NCBI GenBank assembly: GCA_964490975.1
Contig: CAZBEQ010000003.1
Location: 60,199 to 124,198, forward strand
DNA from: DTU013 sp964490975
Lineage (GTDB): Bacteria; Bacillota; Clostridia; Acetivibrionales; DTU013
Direction: 5' to 3'
DNA: 64,000 nt
A model generated the notes under the pieces. It searched no databases, was not told the origin of the DNA, and saw only the letters and a list, made by a program, of their open reading frames with translations. The translations under genes were made by a program, and so were the position numbers. Below are positions 51,426 to 60,390 of this stretch, piece by piece (within the stretch, counting starts at the first letter, position 1; the number at the start of each line of letters is the position of its first letter).

Positions 51426-51470
51426 AAAAAAACCTCCTGCGGTTGTTACGTCTGGTTGATTAGTTCATGT

Positions 51471-52970
51471 TCAGGCCTCGGGATATATCCGTATATTCTT
51501 GTTCCAGCCGCGATTGGGTTTATTTGTTGCAGCGGCGATAGTTGTTGTCGCAGCCGGTGCTGTTGATGTAGCAGTTATCGCTGGTGCTGCCGACGTTGCC
51601 GGTACTACTGATGAAGCAGTTGTCTTTGGTGGTTTGGTGGTTGTCGTTGCTGCCACAGATATCGCCGGTGCTGCTGCAGCAGATGTCACATGCACTGCCG
51701 ACGTAGCAGTTGGCTGTACTGCTGTTATCGCAGCAGCTGGCGGCTGTAAAACCGGTACTGTAACAGGCCCTGAGACGGGTACAGTGGCCATCGGCGAGGC
51801 TGGAGCAGCAAGCTTATGCGTTATACATTTCACCGGAGCTACGCAACCAGCCGGAAAAACCTCACCCGCAACTCTTTCCCAATTGAAATACTGTTCTGCC
51901 ATAGCTCGCCCTCTTTTGCCCATCTCCTGACATTTGGAAGGGCTGCTGAGCAAATAGGATATACTGTTGGCCATGCTTTCAGCATTGGAATAGTCCTCCA
52001 GCACGATGCCATTCCCAAAACCATTTATGACTTCCGCATTACCACCCCTGTTTGTCGTTATGATCGGAAGGCCTGCTGCCATTGCCTCATAGTGCACCCT
52101 GGCAAGGGGTTCATTCCACTGCGAGGCACATACAAAAACGTCTGCCATACTGTAATACCTGCATACCTGGTCGGGAGGCAGGAAGCCTGTAAAGATCACC
52201 CGCCCCGGCAAAAGCTTCGCACTTGCCTGAAGTGTTTTTGTGTAGTCATCTACATCGTTGCTTCCATACCATTTGCTTCCAACAATGACTAATACAATCC
52301 CGGGATTGGTGAGCATCACCTTTTTTACAGCATCTATCAGCAAATGCACACCTTTTTTTGGGCTGAACCTTCCTACAAAAAGAACGATCTTGCGATCCTG
52401 AACGCCGTATTTCTCCTTTAGCGCCAGCCTATCCCGCCTTCCCTCAGGAGACCATGCGGGCTTATAGCTTTGGGTATCGGCTCCGGAGTAAACTACACGC
52501 AGCTTTTCTGCTGCCTGTGGAAAGCGTGCTTTCACAGTATCTGCGATATACCTGCTGACTGTGTTGATGAACTCAACCTTTTTAATGCACCGCAATGCAT
52601 CCTCATCAGTGATTTTTTCCGGATGGAACATCTCATTGTGAAGGCTGAGACTGAACCTCACATCAGGCAAAACCTGCATCAATTCCAGGATATAGCGGGG
52701 ACGGTTAAACACGTGGATCAGGTCGAAGGATCTGTCAAGAGCGCCTTTTAAGCTATTGATATATATAGTATTTGTGCCGCCCGGAAGCCTGATATGCTTA
52801 ATGCTCCCAATCGTTTCTTTTGCTGGCAGACCGGGGTACTGTATGCTAAAAACTGTGATATCATGCTTTGCCGCAAGAAAAGGTGCGATCCCATCTATAT
52901 AAAGCTGTACAGCTCCTCCCGCTACCGGCGGGATAGGAAGCTTTTCGGTGCAGATCAGCGCGATTTTCAA
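51471..52970 (-). CDS. Family 4 glycosyltransferase with low-complexity tail
   Basis: 499 residues from a TTG eight nt after GGGGAG; a GTG at 52979 would overlap the ribosome site. Residues 1-370 are a GT-B enzyme: PPVAGGAVQLYIDGIAP, the donor site KIVLFVGRFSPKKGVHLLID, and EPLARVHYEAMAAGLPIITT. It resembles CotSA-type spore coat transferases. The last ~115 residues are Ala/Thr/Val/Pro-rich (AITAVQPTATS, TTTTKPPKTTAS), an unusual tail that could be a linker, anchor or glycan acceptor. Its start overlaps the end of the CotS gene by a few nt, indicating translational coupling. Confidence 0.9.
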   Translation of the reverse strand: MKIALICTEKLPIPPVAGGAVQLYIDGIAPFLAAKHDITVFSIQYPGLPAKETIGSIKHIRLPGGTNTIYINSLKGALDRSFDLIHVFNRPRYILELMQVLPDVRFSLSLHNEMFHPEKITDEDALRCIKKVEFINTVSRYIADTVKARFPQAAEKLRVVYSGADTQSYKPAWSPEGRRDRLALKEKYGVQDRKIVLFVGRFSPKKGVHLLIDAVKKVMLTNPGIVLVIVGSKWYGSNDVDDYTKTLQASAKLLPGRVIFTGFLPPDQVCRYYSMADVFVCASQWNEPLARVHYEAMAAGLPIITTNRGGNAEVINGFGNGIVLEDYSNAESMANSISYLLSSPSKCQEMGKRGRAMAEQYFNWERVAGEVFPAGCVAPVKCITHKLAAPASPMATVPVSGPVTVPVLQPPAAAITAVQPTATSAVHVTSAAAAPAISVAATTTTKPPKTTASSVVPATSAAPAITATSTAPAATTTIAAATNKPNRGWNKNIRIYPEA

Positions 52971-52975
52971 GAAGA

Positions 52976-54007
52976 TCACTCCCCTTTGAACAAGGCTTCA
53001 ACAACCTGGAGTTTTGATTCCTCCAACCTTGCTATTCTTTCAATTTCTGCAGCCTTAACCGGTTTTTCGTTCTGGAAAATGTTTTTTACAAGGCCATAAT
53101 ACCAGTGAGGATAAAGTATATCAGTCAATAAAATATCTCTTTCAGCTTTACTCTGGGGATTTATTTGTGAGTACCAGTCAAGTACATTAGTTATGGTTTC
53201 GGACTGCCACCGTCCGTGGTTTTCCGCTTGTTTACCGATAATTTTTCTTAGGTCGCGTGCCGGCAGGTCAAAGGTGACCCCATCCAGATCGATAACATAG
53301 ATGCCGCTGGCTGCTGAAACGGCGTTGCCCTTTCCAAAGTCCTGATGACATAATACGATTGTATTGGAGCCTTCTGAAGTCAGTGCAGCGTATTTCGATG
53401 CAGCAATATGCGCGAGTGCCCTGTCGGCAAGTCCCAGCATACTGTCAGTATACTTCAGATATGCTGAATATGCGGGTTGGCCTGAGAGGGGAGCAGCTGT
53501 CTGTTTCCATGCTGTCATTTTATTTTTCATTGAGGTATACTGTTCAGGCCATTTACCAAGCTTTGTCGAGACCCTTGCTTCGTCGGCAGGCTTGTAGCCC
53601 TTCGATGCTATATGAAAACGTGCCAGGCCTTGAACTGCACGTTTCAGGTCTGCCGGATCGCCGAAGTTCAGATCGCTTCCGTCGATCCACTCATAAAGCA
53701 CGAAAAGCTGCCCGTCATATTCAACGATAGGCTGCCCTTTTGCGCTCAGTACAATACCGGGGACCAGTCCTCCCGAGTTCTTGATATGGATTTGTGCATT
53801 GACGGAAAACTGTGCCTTATCAATAGTCTGCCTCAGCCTTTTAAGGCATAGCTGCCTTCCTGCCGACCGCAGCTTCCATACGGTTTTAATTGCGCCGCTC
53901 TGTATCACACTTATGCTCTCCGGCAGGATACAATACTCCCGCAGGACGTCCCTGGATATCTGATCGAGGGATTTTCCGGTGTCAGTAAAATCAATGTTAT
54001 TTTTCAA
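52976..54007 (-). CDS. cotS: CotS family spore coat protein (kinase-like), copy 1
   Basis: 343 residues with the aminoglycoside phosphotransferase-like kinase fold of CotS/CotI. LCLKRLRQ holds a likely ATP-site Lys, VLYEWIDGSDLNF the hinge, VLCHQDFGKGN the catalytic HxDxxxxN loop, and YVIDLDGVTFD the metal-binding Asp. CotS-type proteins sit in the inner spore coat; whether they phosphorylate anything is only partly known (CotH is the better-studied coat kinase). It ends within a few nt of the GT4 start and is paralogous to the next gene. Confidence 0.9.
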   Translation of the reverse strand: MKNNIDFTDTGKSLDQISRDVLREYCILPESISVIQSGAIKTVWKLRSAGRQLCLKRLRQTIDKAQFSVNAQIHIKNSGGLVPGIVLSAKGQPIVEYDGQLFVLYEWIDGSDLNFGDPADLKRAVQGLARFHIASKGYKPADEARVSTKLGKWPEQYTSMKNKMTAWKQTAAPLSGQPAYSAYLKYTDSMLGLADRALAHIAASKYAALTSEGSNTIVLCHQDFGKGNAVSAASGIYVIDLDGVTFDLPARDLRKIIGKQAENHGRWQSETITNVLDWYSQINPQSKAERDILLTDILYPHWYYGLVKNIFQNEKPVKAAEIERIARLEESKLQVVEALFKGE

Positions 54008-54031
54008 GCTGCTTCATCCTTTCTGTCATTA

Positions 54032-55063
54032 TCATACGGGAATGATGGAATCAAACTCCTTGAGCACACCTGTGACGGTTTTCTCAAAAGATGACATTTC
54101 AAGGATACGTTTAAGATATTTTTCATCATTCCATTCGGAATCTCTTTTATAGATATATTTGTTAACCGCTCCTATAAAAAGATGAGGGAACATAAGGTCC
54201 AGCTTCACTACATTCCACTGTTCGCGTGTCAGCGGGTTGACCGACTGGTACGAGCGCAGCATGTTTGCGGTGAGGCCGGTGTCCCATTTGCCGGCTTTCT
54301 TCATGACCTTGTTAAGGAGCTTTCGGATATCTCTGGCAGGTATATCAACAGTGAGGGAATCCGTATCTATCACATACATTGATCCCCCAGAACCAACAAG
54401 CAGGTTACCGGCTGCAAAGTCCTGGTGGCAAAGCGTTCCCGCCTTAAGGGCAAGTTCTGACCAGGCTCTGTATTCCGGGCCTTCAAGCCCGGCTATCGCA
54501 GCGTTGGCGCGTTCATAAAAATATGTGAACTCGGCCATTATGGCTCGGCCGATGGCATCATGCTCCTTTTTTGCCAGTTCAAGCGTATAATACTCGTGGA
54601 TCTCATCTATCTGCCGTCTGTAATCCTCTATCCACAAGCCAAGATGGAACTTGGGCTTGCAATCCGGCGGGGGCGAGTAGCCTTTTGATGCTCTGTGGAA
54701 TTTTGCGAGTTCCCTGACGATACTGTCCAGCTCTTTTGGAGAAGAATAGGAAGGATTTTTACCTTCGATTGCAGTGGATAGTACATAACATGTTCCGCTT
54801 ATATTTACGTAGTCCTTGCCGTCCTTTGTTTTAACAGGCTTTGGCAGAAGTACGCCGTTCCTGCCAAGATAATTGACAGCATCCAGTATAAACTTGATAG
54901 TTTCCTCAGAGTTTGACATTTTTTTGAGTATAAACATCCCTTTATCAGTCCCGATCCACCATACACCCTTTTTATCCTTGTAGGATTCATTGCGGATCTG
55001 TGTCACACTGACAGGATATGCGGATAATACAACCTCCAGTGGTTCATTTGCAGTATATGTCAA
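54032..55063 (-). CDS. CotS family spore coat protein (kinase-like), copy 2
   Basis: 343 residues, same fold as the previous gene. MFILKKMSN carries the Lys, TLCHQDFAAGNLLV the catalytic loop, and YVIDTDSLTVDIPARDIRKLL the metal Asp and the family-typical DIPARDIRK segment. Both copies have the KFHRASKGY/ARFHIASKGY block. The start is TTG seven nt after GAAGGT. A tandem CotS pair at the head of a coat cluster is often seen in clostridia. Kinase-loop residues are intact, so activity is possible. Confidence 0.88.
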   Translation of the reverse strand: MTYTANEPLEVVLSAYPVSVTQIRNESYKDKKGVWWIGTDKGMFILKKMSNSEETIKFILDAVNYLGRNGVLLPKPVKTKDGKDYVNISGTCYVLSTAIEGKNPSYSSPKELDSIVRELAKFHRASKGYSPPPDCKPKFHLGLWIEDYRRQIDEIHEYYTLELAKKEHDAIGRAIMAEFTYFYERANAAIAGLEGPEYRAWSELALKAGTLCHQDFAAGNLLVGSGGSMYVIDTDSLTVDIPARDIRKLLNKVMKKAGKWDTGLTANMLRSYQSVNPLTREQWNVVKLDLMFPHLFIGAVNKYIYKRDSEWNDEKYLKRILEMSSFEKTVTGVLKEFDSIIPV

Positions 55064-55102
55064 GATACATACCTTCTTTCCGACAGTAAGTCTTATGCTT
55101 TA

Positions 55103-55151
55103 AAAATACTGCAGCGGAAGATAATTGAGGGAAATCAAGCTTCCGCTGCAG
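55103..55151 (-). terminator. Terminator of the 81-aa gene
   Basis: CTGCAGCGGAAG (55109-55120) pairs perfectly with CTTCCGCTGCAG (55140-55151). On the minus strand it is followed by TATTTTTAAAG. Confidence 0.8.
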
Positions 55152-55269
55152 TCAGGGGGATCCTTCGGACCTTTGAGCATCATCCGGAAAACACACAACG
55201 TCGGCCTATGGCCCAGGTGTGATACTAACAAATGCTCAGAGCCTTTGCTCAATAATTACCGGTCAGTCA

Positions 55270-55515
55270 TCAGTCATCCTGTGCAGCATCCTCGGCCTCA
55301 TCTTCAACCTCTTTATCCCAGGAGGCTTTGATAGTTATAGAACCGCCTTCCACTTCATCATCAAATTTGATTTTGAAGTCGATATCGGCGTCTGCGGGCA
55401 TTGCTATCTGCTGCCCTTCAACAACGAGTGTTCCTGCAAACAGTTCCGGTACTGCCCTTCTAATGAATTCACCAAATTCCTCTTTGGAGCCCAGAAATAC
55501 ATCCTGATACCTCAT
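55270..55515 (-). CDS. Amphi-Trp-like small protein
   Basis: 81 residues. GTLVVEGQQIAMPADADIDF and a later GSITIKASW fit the amphi-Trp domain pattern (paired strands ending in a Trp). The C-terminal tail is very acidic (EVEDEAEDAAQDD). The role of this domain is unknown; it occurs in many Gram-positives and halophilic archaea. It is upstream of, and co-directed with, the CotS pair but separated by a terminator. Confidence 0.7.
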   Translation of the reverse strand: MRYQDVFLGSKEEFGEFIRRAVPELFAGTLVVEGQQIAMPADADIDFKIKFDDEVEGGSITIKASWDKEVEDEAEDAAQDD

Positions 55516-55677
55516 ATTTACACTCCTTTAACAAATAGAATTATGGTATATCATATTATGGTTACATAACAAATGTGCCAATTAATGATGAGAACTGAAA
55601 GGACTTAATACATAAGCAGTTTAAAGTTGATACTCTGTTGCAATAGGTAACATAATACAAAAATTCGCTGACCGTTT

Positions 55678-56283
55678 GGAGGATTTGTAAAGGAAGCGAT
55701 GACAGGTTGAGATTTGGAGGATTTGCAGAGGAAGCGATGACAGGCTGAGATTTGGAGGATTTGTAAAGGAAGCGATGACAGGCTGAGATTTGGAGGATTT
55801 GCAGAGGAAGCGATGACAGGCTGAGATTTGGAGGATTTGTAAAGGAAGCGATGACAGGCTGAGATTTGGAGGATTTGCAGAGGAAGCGATGACAGGCTGA
55901 GATTTGGAGGATTTGTAAAGGAAGCGATGACAGGCTGAGATTTGGAGGATTTGCAGAGGAAGCGATGACAGGCTGAAATTTGGAGGATTTGTAAAGGAAA
56001 CGATGACAGGCTGAAATNNNNNNNNNNNNNNNNNNNNNNNNNNNNNNNNNNNNNNNNNNNNNNNNNNNNNNNNNNNNNNNNNNNNNNNNNNNNNNNNNNN
56101 NNNNNNNNNNNNNNNNNGAAATTTGGAGGATTTGTAAAGGAAACGATGACAGGCTGAAATTTGGAGGATTTGTAAAGGAAACGATGACAGGCTGAAATTT
56201 GGAGGATTTGCAGAGGAAGCGATGACAGGCTGAGATTTGGAGGATTTGTAAAGGAAGCGATGACAGGCTGAGATTTGGAGAGG
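55678..56283. repeat. 38-bp minisatellite with a sequence gap
   Basis: A unit starting GGAGGATTTG and ending GGCTGAGATTT (38 bp) is repeated about nine times before and four or more times after the N run. Two variants, GCAGAGGAAGCG and GTAAAGGAAGCG, alternate, giving a 76-bp higher-order period. Because 38 is not a multiple of three, the open frames here do not keep a repeat peptide in phase and are not genes. There are no unique spacers, so it is not a CRISPR array. The stretch 55516-56515 has no gene. Confidence 0.92.
56018..56117. other. Assembly gap (100 N)
   Basis: Exactly 100 N, the conventional placeholder for a gap of unknown size, inside the tandem array. The true array length is unknown. 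Confidence 0.98.
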
Positions 56284-56515
56284 GGATATAGTAGCTAGAC
56301 CGGAGCGCACTACTTGTTTTTGAAGTCTGTAGAGGGAATATGGCAGCGGAAAAAACCACTTGGACAAAATTTCAGGGATAGGCCACTTTTTTATTAATTA
56401 GGGCACATAAGTAATGCTTTTGTGGCTTTATGACAATCTAACATGCCATTACTGCGCCCTATACATCAAATTTTGACCATGACATTTGTTTTATGGGTGA
56501 ATAACATGTGGAGCA

Positions 56516-58273
56516 TTATGAGCCATCCGACCACTCCTTCGGCTCCTGCCATGCTTCCCACAGCTTGCGTGCTTCGGGGTCGAGTGACATACCAGATTTG
56601 CGTTCTGCAGAACTGTCCCCGACGGCATCCTTCTTCTGCAGCTGTGCTTCAGCACTTTTTACACTGGCTGAAGCTTCGGCATCCTTCTTCTGCGGCTGTC
56701 CTTCGGCATCCTTTTTTCCCAGCCATGCCTCGGTATCCTTTTTTACACCGGCTGAAGCTTCGGCATCCTTCTTCTGCTGCCATGTCTCAGCATCCTTCTT
56801 CTGCGGCTGTCCTTCGGCATCCTTCTTCTGCTGCCATGTCTCGGCATCCTTTTTTGCACCGGATGAAGTTTCGGTACTCGCTGATCTATCCGCAAGGGCA
56901 TCCTTGACCAATGACGGCTTGCCTGCCAAAGCTGCAGGCTGATCCGAGGGCCTATCACCCGCAACAGTTACAGCTGTGCGGTAAGGGTTACTCATTTCCT
57001 TAAGCTTGCTTTCCACAACGTTAAGTCTGATGGATAATTTGCCGAGCTCCCGGTTCAACTCTATATATGATCCTGTCAGCCTGGCAAGTTCCTTTTTTGT
57101 CCCCGCCCAGCCTGTGTTTATTTCGTTCATGTTTTCCTGAAGATGCTTTAATGAATCCATCACCGCATCCCTCATATCACTTGATGCTCCGCTTTCTCTG
57201 TTGAAAAGCTCAAGCTGTGAAAACTGTGGACTTGCCTTGGAGACGGGCGAACTATGAAAGGCAAGTCTAACTCCGTTTGAAACCGTGCCCGGGTAAATTC
57301 CGGGGGAAGAGGCGGCAGCACCTTGCCTGTTCGGACCTTGCCCGCTCTGTTCCTTCCAGCAGATGCACTGCAGCTGGCGTCCCGGCTGGCTGACGTATCT
57401 GGCCGGTTTGCTCCAGGTGTCTGCTGACAATTGTGCTGAAACGTAATAGATAACATCATCTCTGACCCAGTAAATATTTATTTTATTCTCCGCCTGTATT
57501 ATAGAACAGTTTTCAAAGGGATAAATCGAGGAATGTATAACCGCCTCTTCCGACCATAGATTTTTATCCTTGACCTTTTGCTGGTAAATTATTTCGAACT
57601 GCTTTTGTGTCCGCCGCTGATAACACAGATGAATAGTGCCGTTTGTATCTATCATTGCATGAGGGTATTCACAATTGCCCATATACTTTGTGACCGGAGT
57701 GAAATCGCTCCAGTGCTTTCTTGCGCTATCCAGCTTTTTATATCCCAGCTGGAGATACTTTCCGTCATAAGACTGATAAAAGGCATATATAAAACCATTT
57801 GGGTCATAAATAATGGAACACGGAATGTTGCTGCCGGATACATAATCCACTATTTTAGGCGTTCCGACCTTACTCTTGCTCACTGTCTGGTATGCCAGCA
57901 AAAATGAGTTGTCATGCTGCAGTACATAGAAAAGGTAAACATCGTTTTCCAGAGGGGCAATATAAAGCTGTTTGTTATATGCACTGGGGGTCTTGCTGCC
58001 AAGGACCGGTACCGTTTTTCTTGACGGGCCGTCGATATTTATGTAATTCATATTGCCGTTATTGTCCTGATAGAGCAAGTGATAAGCATTATCCTCATCG
58101 AGCTCTGCATAAAAGTAGGGATGAACATTTTTACCTATAACGGCTGTGTCCGTCCAGCTGCTTGATCCGCTGAGCCTGCTGCAGCACAGATTCTGCTTGC
58201 TGTCGCAATAAAAGCCCATCATCTCGCCGTTGGATTGCCTGAAAATATATTGCCTGCTGAAAAAATTGTACAT
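56516..58273 (-). CDS. Predicted beta-propeller protein with coiled coil and KKDAE repeats
   Basis: 585 residues from the ATG giving MYNFFSRQYIFRQ; an earlier ATG adds a hydrophobic stretch but has no ribosome site. Residues 1-330 contain repeated strands of the type 'YHLLYQDNNGNMNYINI', 'IYAFYQSYDGKYLQLGYKKL', 'IHLCYQRRTQKQFEIIYQQ', typical of a sialidase-like propeller. Residues 375-440 form a coiled coil. The C-terminus has about nine KKDAExxxQ units. No signal peptide. It lies between coat-related genes, so a spore surface role is plausible but unproved. Confidence 0.72.
   Translation of the reverse strand: MYNFFSRQYIFRQSNGEMMGFYCDSKQNLCCSRLSGSSSWTDTAVIGKNVHPYFYAELDEDNAYHLLYQDNNGNMNYINIDGPSRKTVPVLGSKTPSAYNKQLYIAPLENDVYLFYVLQHDNSFLLAYQTVSKSKVGTPKIVDYVSGSNIPCSIIYDPNGFIYAFYQSYDGKYLQLGYKKLDSARKHWSDFTPVTKYMGNCEYPHAMIDTNGTIHLCYQRRTQKQFEIIYQQKVKDKNLWSEEAVIHSSIYPFENCSIIQAENKINIYWVRDDVIYYVSAQLSADTWSKPARYVSQPGRQLQCICWKEQSGQGPNRQGAAASSPGIYPGTVSNGVRLAFHSSPVSKASPQFSQLELFNRESGASSDMRDAVMDSLKHLQENMNEINTGWAGTKKELARLTGSYIELNRELGKLSIRLNVVESKLKEMSNPYRTAVTVAGDRPSDQPAALAGKPSLVKDALADRSASTETSSGAKKDAETWQQKKDAEGQPQKKDAETWQQKKDAEASAGVKKDTEAWLGKKDAEGQPQKKDAEASASVKSAEAQLQKKDAVGDSSAERKSGMSLDPEARKLWEAWQEPKEWSDGS
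56623..56857 (-). repeat. Imperfect 27-30 bp tandem repeats (KKDAE units)
   Basis: About nine imperfect units encode KKDAETWQQ, KKDAEGQPQ and KKDAEASAxV variants near the end of the propeller gene. Confidence 0.82.
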
Positions 58274-58425
58274 GCTATCAACTCTTTCAATGAAACCTGT
58301 TCTTATTATATATATGAAGATGTATAAGTCTTTTATGGCGAACATTCACAAATATTTACCAGCAACATATTATGAAAATGAGAGGGAAATCGAAAATATA
58401 GCTTAGCATGAAGGGGGATTTAAAT

Positions 58426-59337
58426 ATGAGCTATAACCATGATAAAGTGCTCCCTGGACTCATAGATGACAAAGATCTTTGCAAGATCAGGGAAGCAGTT
58501 TGTATACAGGTGGAGAAGATTTATGATTCCTGCAAGGAAAAGGATTGTGTAGAGGACGCCAGAGTTTATTTCAGGAACCCGGACAAAATACATTGGCTGG
58601 TTTGCCATGCCATTAACGTCAAGGCAAGACGCGCCGAAGTGCTCAAGGTATACTCGGATGTTGAGGAGGTTCCTTTCAAGAGGGGCTTCTATACAGTAGA
58701 CATCAAGTTTTTCATCAAGGTTACACTGGATTTCTTTGTACCCAGAATTAGCGGAGGCATAAAAATTATAACTGTTCCTGGAATAGTGCTGTTTGATAAG
58801 AAAGTGATCCTTTTCGGCTCGGAAGGCAATGTAAAGATCTTCAAATCTCACTTTGTGGATCAGGGTATTGACCAACAGGGAGCATCCGCACTGCAGCAGG
58901 ATAACCTGCCGATATCCAAGGTGGAAGTGGCGGAGCCTATAACTCTGAATGCAAAGATAGTTGAAGTTCTGGAGAATAGCGATGACAACTGTGACAGGAC
59001 TATCCCTGGTTCTGTTGCCGCATTGCTCGAGGATGTTGATTTTGACGAGTCTGAACTGGCCGGCAACGCTGACGATGACAGGCACCTTGTGATCGTAAGG
59101 CGTGTTGTTGCAACTATCGGTCTCTTCTCAATCATTAAGCTTGCAAGATACGTACAGCTTCTTATACCTGCATTTGATTTCTGTGTACCTAACAAAAAGT
59201 GCGTAGCGTCAACTGATGAAGATGCATGCGGATTGTTTGACACCATTGAATTCCCTATAGATGAATTCTTCCCGCCTCAAAAAGCGGATTTCCCCGGGGC
59301 GGATGAGATTGAAAGATCTATGAATAGGGACGACTGA
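58426..59337 (+). CDS. Clostridial coat-like protein, paralogue of the gene at 41991
   Basis: 303 residues; the ATG is seven nt after AAGGGGGA; an ATG 18 nt upstream is in frame but overlaps nothing suitable. It shares the VCIQVEKIYDSCKEKDC start and VQLLIPAFDFCVPNKKC end with the 41991 protein, with an extra ~60 residues inside (a PGSVAALLEDVDFDES segment). The middle is beta-rich (RGFYTVDIKFFIKVTLDFFV). Clustered Cys near both ends may crosslink. Probably a spore coat component (inference). Confidence 0.72.
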   Translation: MSYNHDKVLPGLIDDKDLCKIREAVCIQVEKIYDSCKEKDCVEDARVYFRNPDKIHWLVCHAINVKARRAEVLKVYSDVEEVPFKRGFYTVDIKFFIKVTLDFFVPRISGGIKIITVPGIVLFDKKVILFGSEGNVKIFKSHFVDQGIDQQGASALQQDNLPISKVEVAEPITLNAKIVEVLENSDDNCDRTIPGSVAALLEDVDFDESELAGNADDDRHLVIVRRVVATIGLFSIIKLARYVQLLIPAFDFCVPNKKCVASTDEDACGLFDTIEFPIDEFFPPQKADFPGADEIERSMNRDD

Positions 59338-59360
59338 TGCAATCCGGCATTTATGTACAA

Positions 59361-59393
59361 TTGAGGGGGGCTGGACGCCCCCCCTTCAATTTA
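59361..59393. terminator. Terminator between convergent genes
   Basis: TTGAGGGGGG pairs with CCCCCCTTCAA around a short loop, then TTTAAT. Confidence 0.82.
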
Positions 59394-59446
59394 ATGGACC
59401 ACATGCGGCCGGTATGAGCGCATGCTCATGTGAGCAGCCCATTTTG

Positions 59447-59809
59447 TTACATGGTCCTACCAGGAATTAGCAGGTTGATTACCCCGTACACGACAGCGCC
59501 CAGTATTGCACTGAGTATGGTTACATCATAGCCTGCCACGATAAATTTGACGACATAAATAATTACGGCGGCAACTATAAAGCCTGTTATACCTCTGCCA
59601 AAAGGTGTTGCGTCGATGCCGAGGATCCTCTGCACCAGATAATCAAGAAGCGCGATTACAGCGGCAGCTATGATCAGCGGCCAAATACCTGAAATCGTGA
59701 ACTCAGGTGTAAGGAATGCTGTTACAGCCAGTACCACGGCTCCAACCAGCCATCTGATTATAAAACTTCCAAAACTAAAATGCTGAGTTCTTTCAACATT
59801 CTCAGCCAA
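59447..59809 (-). CDS. YvlD-like small membrane protein (phage holin 4_2 family)
   Basis: 120 residues with four hydrophobic segments (WLVGAVVLAVTAFL; LIIAAAVIALLDYLV; GFIVAAVIIYVVKFIV; AILGAVVYGVINLLI). The pattern matches the YvlD/DUF-type group sometimes named phage holin family 4, though it is a normal chromosomal protein here. The start is TTG eight nt after AAAGGAAG; a GTG at 59818 is too close. Function unknown. Confidence 0.82.
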   Translation of the reverse strand: MAENVERTQHFSFGSFIIRWLVGAVVLAVTAFLTPEFTISGIWPLIIAAAVIALLDYLVQRILGIDATPFGRGITGFIVAAVIIYVVKFIVAGYDVTILSAILGAVVYGVINLLIPGRTM

Positions 59810-59910
59810 ACATATCACTTCCTTTCAAAGGATATATGAAAATGCAAATGCCGTCCCTAATATTATTGAGTTACATTAGTTTATTTATACAAACAGTAGA
59901 TTCTTATTTG

Positions 59911-59939
59911 TTTACTTTTAAACTAAATTTTGATAAAAT
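59911..59939 (+). promoter_or_regulatory. Promoter of the cysE-cysS T-box transcript
   Basis: TTTACT (59911-59916), 17-nt spacer, TAAAAT (59934-59939). The RNA would start near 59946. Confidence 0.5.
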
Positions 59940-59984
59940 AAGTGAACCAACGAAAAAATTAGATCATAATATAAGAAAAAACAA

Positions 59985-60256
59985 TGACCCGGTAAGGTAA
60001 TCCGAAAAAAACAGCAACAGAGAGGTGCCGCCAGCGGCTGGAAGCGACACTGGCTAAAGTTATCGGATGAAGTGCCCCGGCGAGTCTGAAGTCTGAAAAA
60101 TTCAGTAGGGCTTCACGGATGCTGCACCGTTATGCGATCAGAGATCGGCGCCGGTCAGGCTGAACAGTTCATAAACAAGGAACTGCGGCCATGACAGCGT
60201 TGTATTAGAGTGGGACCGCGGATGACTCCGCCTCTATAGCAGGGGCGGTTTTTTTG
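59985..60256 (+). promoter_or_regulatory. T-box riboswitch upstream of cysE-cysS
   Basis: The T-box sequence GAGTGGGACCGCG lies at 60208-60220 and is followed by a terminator (CCGCC...GGCGG then seven T, to 60256). Upstream there are the expected stems: GCCAG/CTGGC near 60030-60052, and ATCCG/CGGAT pairing that could close Stem I. TGC triplets lie at 60120-60125, a fitting cysteine specifier, but I could not settle the loop by eye. Uncharged tRNA-Cys should favour the antiterminator and read-through into cysE-cysS. Confidence 0.88.
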
Positions 60257-60308
60257 TGCGTGAATATTTTGTTGAAAAGGCTGGTACGCAGGGTATAATA
60301 CAAAATAT

Positions 60309-60390
60309 AACGAGATGAGATATATCCCATCTCGTTGGAACACTACTGAGGAAAATTTTCTTTGAACTGAAGTGTTATAACGAAGCGATA
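60309..60390 (+). ncRNA. Recurrent structured element, copy C, in the cysE leader
   Basis: AACGAGATG (60309-60317) pairs with CATCTCGTT (60328-60336). GGAACACT (60337-60344) follows; AACACT pairs with AGTGTT (60371-60376) around GAAAATTTTC. Compared with copy B the P1 pair G-C is A-T, a compensatory change. It lies after the T-box terminator and before the cysE ribosome site, so it is in the read-through mRNA. Confidence 0.55.

Noticed and set aside
55678..56283. CRISPR array
   Set aside because: The units are contiguous, without unique spacers, and no cas genes are nearby.
55562..56367. Two long minus-strand open frames made of repeated Leu/Ser/Gln/Pro-rich units
   Set aside because: They are produced by the 38-bp minisatellite, cross the N gap and are open in more than one frame; there is no ribosome site.
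56400..56460. Imperfect dyad downstream of the propeller gene
   Set aside because: Long loop and no T tract on the minus strand; terminator not supported.
59447..59809. Prophage remnant because of a 'phage holin' family name
   Set aside because: The family is a common chromosomal membrane protein; no other phage gene is near.
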